Origin: CAYTCZ01 sp964436315
Lineage (GTDB): Bacteria > Actinomycetota > Thermoleophilia > Gaiellales > Gaiellaceae
NCBI GenBank assembly: GCA_964436315.1
Contig: CAYTCZ010000038.1
Location: 1-31,705, forward strand
Direction of reading: 5' to 3'
Length of the DNA stretch: 31,705 nt
Position 1 is the stretch's first letter; each line of letters begins with the position of its first letter. The position numbers and the translations under genes are program-made. Positions 9,330 through 15,337 of the stretch are shown here, in pieces. The notes beneath the pieces were generated by a model, which was given only the letters and a program-made list of their open reading frames with translations, did not search any database and was not told the origin of the DNA.

Positions 9330-9496
9330 GGCCACGCCAGGAACGTGCGCTCCGAGGTTGTGGTTCCAGGAAGCTAGTCCCGGGCACCACGTGATCCGGA
9401 TCGCAAAGAGATGACCACCAGGAACCTGCCCGAGGCGGGTCCCGAGGGTTAGCGACCGGCGAGGGTTCAGCCGGGAGAGTCCGCAACTGGAACTCG
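9330..9496. other. Intergenic gap between convergent genes
   Basis: The plus-strand DUF3644-like gene and the minus-strand membrane-protein operon converge here. No gene is visible. A short imperfect stem at about 9424-9440 could help termination, but it lacks a T run. Confidence 0.3.
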
Positions 9497-9895
9497 CTAC
9501 CCGGGTCGGTGGCCCAGCTCGACGACCAACGCATCGCAGATTTCGAGCATCGTCTCTCGGCGGCCCTTGGCAGCGAAGTAGCCGAGGGCACCCCCAGCGA
9601 GCCCGCCAGCCACCGCGCCAACGCCGAACAACCAGGCGCCAGCCACCGCGCCAGCCCCTGCACCGGCCGCGGTATAGGTCTTCAGGTCGGAGTAGTGAGA
9701 CCGCAACGCACGCACCTCGGTCGCAAGCGAGTCGTGATACCTGGCCGCGGCCTCGAGGTCGCCCCTTTGGATCATGGCTCGGTAGTCATCCACCTTCTGC
9801 AGGAACCCATGGATGCGTGATTGGTCGTCTTCGCCGAGTTCCTCGATGTGCTTGCGCACCGCGGGCGAGGCCGAGTGGAGCTGGATCGCGCTCAT
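9497..9895 (-). CDS. Glycine-zipper membrane protein, last gene of a four-gene cassette
   Basis: 132 aa from the ATG at 9895. Residues 1-75 are charged and probably helical (IEELGEDDQSRI, QKVDDYRAMIQRGDLEAA). Residues 76-109 form a strongly Gly/Ala-rich hydrophobic stretch (AAGAGAGAVAGAW, then GGLAGGALGYFAA), the pattern of a glycine-zipper transmembrane hairpin. A short C-terminal helix follows. The start overlaps the stop of the TerB-like gene as ATGA, so translation is coupled. Glycine zippers occur in outer- and inner-membrane stress proteins and in pore formers; which applies here cannot be told. A much longer upstream frame without coding character was disregarded. Confidence 0.75.
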   Translation of the reverse strand: MSAIQLHSASPAVRKHIEELGEDDQSRIHGFLQKVDDYRAMIQRGDLEAAARYHDSLATEVRALRSHYSDLKTYTAAGAGAGAVAGAWLFGVGAVAGGLAGGALGYFAAKGRRETMLEICDALVVELGHRPG

Positions 9896-10287
9896 CGATC
9901 TCCCTCCGCCCATGGCGTGGTCACCGCCGGCTTGATGGATTCTGCCTCCTCGAAGAGCTTCTGCGCGTCCTCCCAAGCGATGTCTACCCGCTTGGCCAAT
10001 GCCTCGAGCACAGCCATCTCCTCCGGGGCGACCTCGCCATCGGCGCTGGCCATCAGGTAGCCAAACCCGAGCAGCCACTGGCGATCGTCATCGTCCAACT
10101 CCGTGAGGTCCAATGCCGCGATTGGCGGAGGGACGAGGAGCTGTCGAAAGATCGCCGCCTCGCGGTCGGCGTCCAAGTCGAGGCCCGCCACGACCTGCGC
10201 GAAGAAGCGAGCCTCCTCGGGTCTGAGGACGCCATCAGCCCAGGCGACCGCACCGAGAGCGGTCAAGAGATTCGTGTTCGTCACCAT
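9892..10287 (-). CDS. TerB-like (tellurite-resistance family) protein
   Basis: 131 aa. The all-helical TerB pattern appears twice: ALGAVAWADGVLRPEEARFF near residues 10-30 and FGYLMASADGEVAPEEMAVL near residues 80-100, each with the acidic ADG-x-x-x-x-EE box. TerB-like proteins sit at the inner membrane face and are found in stress and phage-defence loci. The ATG at 10287 lies only 1 nt after a GGAGG Shine-Dalgarno, and a GTG immediately follows at 10284; the GTG has better spacing and may be the real start. The gene overlaps the 42-aa gene upstream (7 bp) and the glycine-zipper gene downstream (4 bp). Confidence 0.78.
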   Translation of the reverse strand: MVTNTNLLTALGAVAWADGVLRPEEARFFAQVVAGLDLDADREAAIFRQLLVPPPIAALDLTELDDDDRQWLLGFGYLMASADGEVAPEEMAVLEALAKRVDIAWEDAQKLFEEAESIKPAVTTPWAEGDR

Positions 10288-10409
10288 GCCTCCAGTTCTG
10301 AGAGCAAAGGAGAAGCCGTAGCTTCTCCAGAGCGACCGGAAGCACCGAGGACGACGCTGTTGCGCAGTGCGTCCGCGGCTTCCTTCGGAAGCTCGAAGGC
10401 GGCCTTCAT
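10281..10409 (-). CDS. 42-aa small protein in the TerB cassette
   Basis: A short frame of 42 codons (start KAAFELPKEAADALRNSV, end LLSELEAW) exactly fills the gap between the lipoprotein and TerB-like genes. Its ATG overlaps the lipoprotein stop as ATGA, and its TGA lies inside the start region of the TerB-like gene. This tight packing and the helical amino-acid pattern support a real gene. No family recognised. It has no membrane segment; residues 1-20 could form an amphipathic helix. Confidence 0.6.
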   Translation of the reverse strand: MKAAFELPKEAADALRNSVVLGASGRSGEATASPLLSELEAW

Positions 10410-11128
10410 GGCGAGACCGCATGACAGGCTTCCCATGACTCCTCGGCTGCTGCCTTGGCGTGCTCGAACGCCGCTCCTTCCCCCTCGACGTCGGCCGCGG
10501 CGTTGCGGAAGACGACGGCGGAACCGTCGGCGGCGTCGACGGCAGCGCGAACGGTAGCGACGTGCTGGTTCCACCGAGTCGACTCAGCCGTCGCGCGCTG
10601 GTGCTCGGCATGTGCTGCCTCGAGCGCCGTTCGGAATGGCGCGACAAGCTCGGGAGTCAGCCGATAGGCGCGTGGAACGGCCCCGATCCCGGCAATGGTG
10701 GAGTCGACATCGTGGAAGCTGCCGATCCCTCGTTCGCGGAGCACGTCTCGCAAGGCGCCCACAGTGATGCTCGCGCTACCGCTGCCCACTTCGTCGGCCG
10801 CTTCTGCACGATGAACCGCTGCGTCGAGATTCTCGATAGCTGAGGTGACTGACTGCTCGAACGCCTCGTCCGCGGCGGCCTGCAGTTGCTTCGTCTCCTC
10901 GGCAGCAGCCTCGGCCTCAGCCAGGTATGCGGACCACGCTTCGTGGGCTGCCGACTGGGCTTCGCTGCACTTCTCCTCATCGGACTTGCATCCCGAGAGG
11001 AGGCCGATGGCGACGACCATTAGGAGGACCATGGCCGACAGCCTCGGGATCCCCCGGCGGCGGGCCAAGGCTCGGTGCCCTGAATCGATACGAGGTCCGG
11101 AGTCAGGGTGAGGGACAGAATGGATCAT
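10406..11128 (-). CDS. Lipoprotein with Ala-rich coiled-coil body, first gene of the TerB cassette
   Basis: 240 aa from ATG 11128, preceded by a good Shine-Dalgarno (GAAAGGAAAG); a GTG at 11149 is therefore less likely. A long n-region (32 residues) precedes the hydrophobic segment MVLLMVVAIGLLSGC, a clear lipobox with C47. An internal Met at residue 33 could give a normal short signal. The mature protein is Ala/Glu-rich and predicted helical (AEAEAAAEETKQLQAAADEAF). It is anchored in a membrane by lipidation and is probably the periplasmic partner of the downstream TerB-like and glycine-zipper proteins. It is transcribed divergently from the XRE regulator at 11236. Family not recognised. Confidence 0.75.
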   Translation of the reverse strand: MIHSVPHPDSGPRIDSGHRALARRRGIPRLSAMVLLMVVAIGLLSGCKSDEEKCSEAQSAAHEAWSAYLAEAEAAAEETKQLQAAADEAFEQSVTSAIENLDAAVHRAEAADEVGSGSASITVGALRDVLRERGIGSFHDVDSTIAGIGAVPRAYRLTPELVAPFRTALEAAHAEHQRATAESTRWNQHVATVRAAVDAADGSAVVFRNAAADVEGEGAAFEHAKAAAEESWEACHAVSP

Positions 11129-11235
11129 GAGCTTTCCTTTCTCGTCCACGCGCGAAAGCTATCACGCATGGGCGTACTACAACTACTACTGACAGTGGCT
11201 CGAAGCAGGCGCGCTCTCGCGGTCTGCTACGCGCC
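11129..11235. promoter_or_regulatory. Divergent promoter region
   Basis: About 107 bp separate the lipoprotein operon (minus) and the XRE-family regulator (plus). The segment 11174-11192 is an unusual tac/act triplet run (tactacaactactactgac). Both transcripts must start here, and a regulator next to its own divergent operon commonly binds in such a gap. I see no convincing -10/-35 pair. Confidence 0.4.
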
Positions 11236-11574
11236 GTGGATTCGGCATCTGCACTCGCGCGCGGCATGCGGCGACTTCGAGAAGAACGGGGCTTGAGCCA
11301 GGCAGAGCTGGCCGAGGCCGCGGACCTCTCGGTGCAGTTCGTCGCCGCCCTCGAGCAAGAGAGCCGGAGCGCGACGCTCAAGAGCGTCGACAAGCTCTCG
11401 GGGGCGCTCGGGGTGACGACCTCGCAGCTCTTCGCTGCGGGTGAGGCGAAGCGCAAGAAGCGCAGCGCGGTGGATCAGATCGCCGCTCTCCTCGACGGGC
11501 TGACGACGCGCCAGCAGGGGCACATCATCAACGCTGTCAAGGAGATGCGGAAGCTGGTCGGGCGCCGTGGCTGA
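11236..11574 (+). CDS. XRE-family HTH transcriptional regulator
   Basis: 112 aa, GTG start. The helix-turn-helix lies at about residues 10-62: LREERGLSQAELAEAADLS is the classic lambda-Cro/XRE helix 2-turn-helix 3, followed by ALEQESRSATLKSVDKLSGAL and LGVTTSQLF. The C-terminal 40 residues are helical and basic and may mediate dimerisation. It is divergent from the four-gene lipoprotein cassette and ends 3 bp before the convergent stop of the 59-aa gene. It is the obvious candidate repressor of the cassette. Confidence 0.85.
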   Translation: MDSASALARGMRRLREERGLSQAELAEAADLSVQFVAALEQESRSATLKSVDKLSGALGVTTSQLFAAGEAKRKKRSAVDQIAALLDGLTTRQQGHIINAVKEMRKLVGRRG

Positions 11575-11577
11575 CGG

Positions 11578-11757
11578 CTAGGTCGCCTCGAACCCCAGCA
11601 GGTGGGCGGCGATCTCGGCGTGGACGTCATCGAGCATCTTGGTGGCGGACTCGCGTCTCTGGCCGGACAGCCGCTCGGCCACCAGATAGCCATTCTCTCG
11701 GGCGACGATGAGGTACAACTCGTCGCCGACGAACAGGACGCGGGGACTCATGGTCAT
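11578..11757 (-). CDS. 59-aa protein, last gene of the recombination operon
   Basis: ATG at 11757, overlapping the stop of the nuclease gene as ATGA; a second ATG lies two codons later. The product reads LFVGDELYLIVARENGYLVAE followed by a helical acidic end (KMLDDVHAEIAAHLLG). It is probably a small beta-beta-alpha protein. Family not recognised. Coupling suggests it works with or on the nuclease. Confidence 0.6.
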   Translation of the reverse strand: MTMSPRVLFVGDELYLIVARENGYLVAERLSGQRRESATKMLDDVHAEIAAHLLGFEAT

Positions 11758-12539
11758 GCGGCCTTCGGCAGCGAGCTGCTCGCTGACCGGCCCAGGCACT
11801 GCTTCTGGTACTCGCAGCTCGAGCACATCCACCCCGGAGCCGGCGGGAAGTGGCCGGCGAGAATGGCCTTCTCGATCGCCATCGCTGCGTCGAAGAACCA
11901 GCGCTGGCGGTCTGGGTCGGAAACGACCGGCAGCTTCTGGAGTCGCGGCCGCTTGTTCTTCACGATCACCCACACCGAAAGGCGGGCTGCATCGATGTCC
12001 TCGAGCACCGCGGCGTACGCCCCAAACTGCAGGTTCGAGGCGATGTCGATCCCAGAGTAGGCCGAACGCGCGGTCTTCAGCTCTACGACCTCACCGCCCA
12101 CGACTCGGAAGTCGAAGTAGCCGACGAAGGGCCGAGGCAGAGGCTCGAGGGTCGTTGGATGACGCAGCTCCACCTCGAAGCGCTCCTCCACACCGGCAAC
12201 GCGTAGATCGTGCTCCTCCTCGAGAAAGAACCGGACGAAGCGCTCGGCGTGCTCGAGCAGGTCGGCCCTGGTCCAACGGCCCCAGCGAACAGGAGCGCCT
12301 TCGACAGCCGCCGCGAAGTCGGCGTGGCAGATGTCGAGAGCGTCGCTGACGCTCGGGGAGTGCCCACCGACTCGCTCCTCGAAGAACCAGCCGACCGCAG
12401 AGTGGACCACGGACCCCAGCACGAGGCTCGGGCTGGTGTGCTCCGACTCAGCGCGGTCGAGGTAGCGGAAGGCGTACTTCCGTGGGCACATGCTGTACGT
12501 CTTGAGCTGCGAGGCGCTCGTGTGATCAGGCAGCCCCAC
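11754..12539 (-). CDS. Cas4/RecB-like PD-(D/E)XK nuclease
   Basis: 261 aa from a GTG at 12539 with GGGGG 7 nt upstream; the frame is open further upstream, but that part is antisense-like. It is a PD-(D/E)XK exonuclease of the RecB/Cas4 group: SASQLKTYSMCPRKYAFRYL at the N-terminus, H46, then GYFD with D143, VELK with E153 and K155, and Q171. Four cysteines, C18 plus C239, C242 and C248 (MCSSCEYQKQC), fit the Fe-S cluster of Cas4/AddB-type nucleases. No other CRISPR gene or array is present, so a recombination or end-processing role is likelier than spacer acquisition. It overlaps the 106-aa gene upstream by 14 bp and is ATGA-coupled downstream. Confidence 0.85.
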   Translation of the reverse strand: MGLPDHTSASQLKTYSMCPRKYAFRYLDRAESEHTSPSLVLGSVVHSAVGWFFEERVGGHSPSVSDALDICHADFAAAVEGAPVRWGRWTRADLLEHAERFVRFFLEEEHDLRVAGVEERFEVELRHPTTLEPLPRPFVGYFDFRVVGGEVVELKTARSAYSGIDIASNLQFGAYAAVLEDIDAARLSVWVIVKNKRPRLQKLPVVSDPDRQRWFFDAAMAIEKAILAGHFPPAPGWMCSSCEYQKQCLGRSASSSLPKAA

Positions 12540-12846
12540 GACTGCCCCCGTCGTTCTTGAGCTGGTCGATGAGACGGCTGGCTTGGTCGAGGGTGGGATC
12601 TTCGCCGGCATCGAGACCGAGGGCGTCCTCGATGTAGCGGCGAGCGTCGGGGCCGCGCCGGCCGAGCTTGTAGACCAGGCGGAAGAGGAGCCGGCGCTGG
12701 GCGTCTGACCACGTGCGGCGTTCGGGGTCGTGCCGACCGTCGCCGGCTGGGCGCTGTACCGAGGCACGCAGTGGCTCCTTGGTCATGAGCTGGTCGAGCA
12801 GCCGCCGGGGGATACGGATGATGAGAGCGTCTTCGTCTTCGGGCAT
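12526..12846 (-). CDS. Phage-recombination-type accessory protein, 106 aa
   Basis: ATG at 12846 with AAAGGAAA 7 nt upstream. The N-terminus (EDALIIRIPRRLLDQL) looks like a short DNA- or protein-binding segment. The C-terminal part (WSDAQRRLLFRLVYKLG, then PTLDQASRLIDQLKN) matches the helical tail seen at the end of many phage ssDNA-annealing proteins and their partners. That resemblance is from memory of the pattern, not a firm family call. It overlaps the nuclease gene, which supports a joint role in DNA recombination. Confidence 0.6.
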   Translation of the reverse strand: MPEDEDALIIRIPRRLLDQLMTKEPLRASVQRPAGDGRHDPERRTWSDAQRRLLFRLVYKLGRRGPDARRYIEDALGLDAGEDPTLDQASRLIDQLKNDGGSRGAA

Positions 12847-12873
12847 GGGTCGTTTCCTTTGGTTGAAATGAAG

Positions 12874-12904
12874 GACCCCGACGCCGATGGACGGCGCCGG
12901 GGTC
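12874..12904 (-). terminator. 13-bp stem-loop inside the operon
   Basis: The inverted repeat gaccccgacgccg / cggcgccggggtc (one mismatch, 5-nt loop) sits in the 78-bp gap between the RadC-like gene and the 106-aa gene. On the minus strand it is followed only by CTTCATTTC, so full termination is unlikely. An attenuator or mRNA-stability hairpin is more plausible. Confidence 0.5.
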
Positions 12905-12924
12905 GTTGGGGTCGATGTGAGTGG

Positions 12925-13506
12925 TCAGGCCGAGCGTCGGAGGGGCTCGGCCATGAGGCCTTCGTCGCAGAAGCTGAAGTGGCGACGCCCGCCCACGATC
13001 ACGTGGTCGAGCAACCGAAGTCCCAGCAGCTCCGCTCCGAGTCGTGTGCGGCGAGTGAGTTCGATGTCCTCTGGGGAAGGCTGCACGTCACCGCTGGGGT
13101 GGTTGTGCAGCATGATCCCTGCCGGGCATGCGTTGAGAACGAGGACCCGCAGGATGTCGCCGGGGGCGACGACACAATGGGCGGGACCTCCGCGGGCGAG
13201 CTGCCGCTCGACCCGTACCTGGTTGCGAGCATCGAGGCCGATCACCCAGAGGGACTCCAGGCGGTCGGCACCGAGCTTAGACACGTACGTCACCGCGACG
13301 TCTTGGCTCGAGACGATGCGACCGGTCAGTGGCTCCTCGCTGGCGCCCGTCCGCAACAGCTCCCGCAGCGCCTCTACCTTGGGGGCGATGGCGCGAGGAG
13401 GTTCGACGTCGGTGTCGAGTAGCTGCGAGGGACGGAGACGTTTCGGGAGGCGGCTACGAGGCAGGATGGTGGCGACCAGTTCGTCGATTCGCGTGAGCCC
13501 CTTCAT
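12925..13506 (-). CDS. RadC-like JAMM/MPN protein
   Basis: 193 aa from the ATG at 13506, which overlaps the previous stop as ATGA. The JAMM metal-binding motif is complete: HNHPSGDVQPSPED gives H134, H136, S144 and D147, and E/D residues further upstream could supply the remaining ligand. The protein is slightly shorter than chromosomal RadC and lacks a clear helix-hairpin-helix at its N-terminus. RadC-like genes are common on plasmids and genomic islands. Their biochemical role is unsettled despite the name; a metalloprotease-like activity is possible. Confidence 0.88.
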   Translation of the reverse strand: MKGLTRIDELVATILPRSRLPKRLRPSQLLDTDVEPPRAIAPKVEALRELLRTGASEEPLTGRIVSSQDVAVTYVSKLGADRLESLWVIGLDARNQVRVERQLARGGPAHCVVAPGDILRVLVLNACPAGIMLHNHPSGDVQPSPEDIELTRRTRLGAELLGLRLLDHVIVGGRRHFSFCDEGLMAEPLRRSA

Positions 13507-14132
13507 GCTGCGGCTCCCACGGCGTCGAAGAGGTAGCTCCACACGCCGCCGAGCTGCTGCGAGGTCGGCGCCGGCTTCGGGTGAAGGTTCACCGGGAAGA
13601 CCGATGTGCCGACGTCCGGTTGGTTCAGCTCGAGCCGAAAGTGCCCGCGGCCTGAGCTGGTTCGGTAGCGGATGTGGAGCTGCTGTGCGTGAAGTCTGAC
13701 CGTGGACAGTTCGGCCGAGCGACACTCGCGCACCAGTCGCCCGAGGAGTCGCAAGTCGACTCCGCCGTGGGCCAGAGGACTGTCGAAGAGGAGCGAGCCC
13801 TTCGCTCGGATACTCGTCACCGCCGAGAAGGTCGGCGGGTCGAGCAATATCTCGTCAGAGCGGATCAGCGCGCTGGACTCGAGGGCGGCCACGGCGCGAG
13901 CCATCTGCGCGGCGCGCGCGACACGTCGTTTGGAGGCGTGCCGTGCTCGTGCGGAGCGGGCTTGTTGCACCAGAGCTCTTCCCCGAACGGCTAGCTCCGA
14001 TGGTTCCAGTGAGAGGAGTTGGGCCAGGCGGTCGGGCCTGGCTTCCGCGAGGTGCTCGAGCTGCTCATGGGCGGCGTCGGGATCGACGTCGGACAGTCGG
14101 ACCAGCCGGTTGAGGGTCGCCGCGGTCACCAT
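13503..14132 (-). CDS. Unknown protein, 209 aa
   Basis: ATG at 14132; a GTG next to it is also possible. N-terminal half: helical and Arg/Ala-rich (DAAHEQLEHLAEARPDRLAQLL, then HASKRRVARAAQMARAVAAL). C-terminal half: beta-rich (RAKGSLLFDSPLAHGGVDL, LHIRYRTSSGRGHFRLEL). It overlaps the 125-aa gene by 7 bp and the RadC-like gene by 4 bp, so it is a core member of this operon. I do not recognise the family. The basic N-terminus suggests nucleic-acid contact. Confidence 0.7.
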   Translation of the reverse strand: MVTAATLNRLVRLSDVDPDAAHEQLEHLAEARPDRLAQLLSLEPSELAVRGRALVQQARSARARHASKRRVARAAQMARAVAALESSALIRSDEILLDPPTFSAVTSIRAKGSLLFDSPLAHGGVDLRLLGRLVRECRSAELSTVRLHAQQLHIRYRTSSGRGHFRLELNQPDVGTSVFPVNLHPKPAPTSQQLGGVWSYLFDAVGAAA

Positions 14133-14503
14133 GATGGGCCCCGCGGGTCTTCGGCCCAGCCCGGAAGCCGGCAGTCGTCGCCATCGTCTTCGAGATCGTC
14201 ATCGAACGAAGCCTGAAGTGATGACCGATGTACCGGCGAGAAACGGCGTGCCCTGGGAGCCGGTGATGCCTGGACCACGCGACCGGTGCGGGCGACGACT
14301 CCGGCGAGGACGTCGTTGTCGTCGATGATGACGACACCGGTGTAGGTGTGTCCCTGGGTCGACGACACCCGCAGATCGGTGGGTGGTCGCACGTGGGGAA
14401 GAAGTCGATCGAGGGTCGAGCGAAGACCCGATCGAGTCGTTTCGAACGCGAGCACGACCAGGAAGGCGAGGCCGTGAAGCGTGGGTTTGGGAATCTCGTG
14501 CAT
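14126..14503 (-). CDS. Small protein with N-terminal membrane segment, 125 aa
   Basis: ATG at 14503 with GGAGGAGAC directly upstream. Residues 9-22 (LHGLAFLVVLAFET) are hydrophobic and may anchor the protein. A central beta-rich part (HTYTGVVIIDDNDVLAGVV) follows, then a basic stretch and a strongly acidic tail (FDDDLEDDGDD). Family unknown. It is second in the operon after the 48-aa membrane peptide. Confidence 0.62.
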   Translation of the reverse strand: MHEIPKPTLHGLAFLVVLAFETTRSGLRSTLDRLLPHVRPPTDLRVSSTQGHTYTGVVIIDDNDVLAGVVARTGRVVQASPAPRARRFSPVHRSSLQASFDDDLEDDGDDCRLPGWAEDPRGPSW

Positions 14504-14526
14504 GTCTCCTCCGGCAGACGCGACGA

Positions 14527-14557
14527 CGCCCCGACCTCCGCGAGGGAAGTCGGGGCG
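14527..14557 (-). promoter_or_regulatory. 9-bp hairpin between the first two operon genes
   Basis: Perfect inverted repeat cgccccgac / gtcggggcg with a 13-nt loop, in the 76-bp gap after the 48-aa gene. There is no T run, so it is not a standard terminator. Its position just upstream of the next Shine-Dalgarno suggests attenuation or mRNA processing. Confidence 0.45.
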
Positions 14558-14579
14558 CCAGTGCGTCCTGCTCAGCGGC

Positions 14580-14726
14580 TCACTTGTTGCCGAAGAGCAG
14601 CTCCTTGGTGCCGGCGACGATGAGGGCGACGACCACACCGGCCGTCGCGCGCTGGACGCCATCGTCGGTGGCGACGCGCTTGTAGAAGGGGGCGGGGTTC
14701 GAGGTGTCGTTGGCGTTTTCGTTCAT
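14580..14726 (-). CDS. 48-aa single-pass membrane peptide, first gene of the recombination operon
   Basis: ATG at 14726 with AGGAGA 6 nt upstream. The product begins NENANDTSNPAPFYKRVAT and has one hydrophobic segment (TAGVVVALIVAG, residues 28-39) before KELLFGNK. Clean Shine-Dalgarno, codon use and position at the head of the operon support it. Family not recognised. Small membrane peptides of this kind are frequent in conjugative and phage-like elements. Confidence 0.65.
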   Translation of the reverse strand: MNENANDTSNPAPFYKRVATDDGVQRATAGVVVALIVAGTKELLFGNK

Positions 14727-14974
14727 GGTGAGTCTCCTGGGCGCGTTGGCCGTTGGTTGCGTTGGTCAGCGGAGGAGCAAGGCCTCCGCGGCTCAGGAGC
14801 TGATAGGCGGACGGGAAAGGGATTTCCCACCGGCCCAGCTGTTCGGTCGGAGAGAAAACTCTGGCGCGCGCATTGGCCGGATTGGTCCGCTCGAGAGACC
14901 GAGCACGACGATGGCGTGGCTCTCCGAGTTTTGGCACGGGGGCGCTGGTTTGCACTCAGCTGCGATGCGGTAGC
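14727..14974 (-). promoter_or_regulatory. Upstream region of the recombination operon with palindrome
   Basis: About 250 bp without a gene. It contains GGGAAA-gggA-TTTCCC at 14813-14828, followed on the minus strand by a possible -10 (TATCAG, about 14798-14803). The palindrome would overlap the -35 region and is a good operator candidate. A similar palindrome lies at 26911-26924 upstream of the DUF932 operon. Confidence 0.45.
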
Positions 14975-15337
14975 CTACATAGTCGGCGGATCGTTCTCTG
15001 GCGCGATCGCCGCGTGTCTTCGAGCCAACTCGTGAAACTCGGCTGGGCACTGCTCAATCCATAAGTTCAGGTCTGAACCGCAGATTGGGCAGAAGTTGAG
15101 CGGCATGAACACACAGAGCGCAATCCCTTGGAGCACGCCTGGAGTAGGCTCCGCAAGTCGTCGCCCCCACGGACTCCGAACCAGAGACTCCTGCTCTGGC
15201 GTGAACGCCCGAGCGCACGCATGGAAGCGACCCAACCGGCCGTCGCCATGAACCAGCGCGACTATGCTGTCGCCCTGTGAATAGGCTGCTTCGACGCGAG
15301 CTCTGAAGCCTTCGCAACAGAAGCTGGCCTGGGTCAC
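14975..15337 (-). CDS. Probable immunity protein for the RHS toxin
   Basis: 120 aa from a GTG at 15337 that overlaps the RHS stop as GTGA, so it is translated right after the toxin tip. Immunity genes typically lie directly 3' of RHS C-terminal toxin segments, and this placement is the main evidence. The product is small and cytoplasmic, with a Cys pair (FCCEGF) near the start and a CPIC-x-x-D knuckle (FCPICGSDLNLW) that may bind zinc. Sequence family not recognised. Confidence 0.72.
   Translation of the reverse strand: MTQASFCCEGFRARVEAAYSQGDSIVALVHGDGRLGRFHACARAFTPEQESLVRSPWGRRLAEPTPGVLQGIALCVFMPLNFCPICGSDLNLWIEQCPAEFHELARRHAAIAPENDPPTM

Noticed and set aside
11754..12539. CRISPR association of the Cas4-like nuclease
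   Set aside because: No repeat-spacer array and no other cas gene is visible, and Cas4-like nucleases are common in phage recombination operons.
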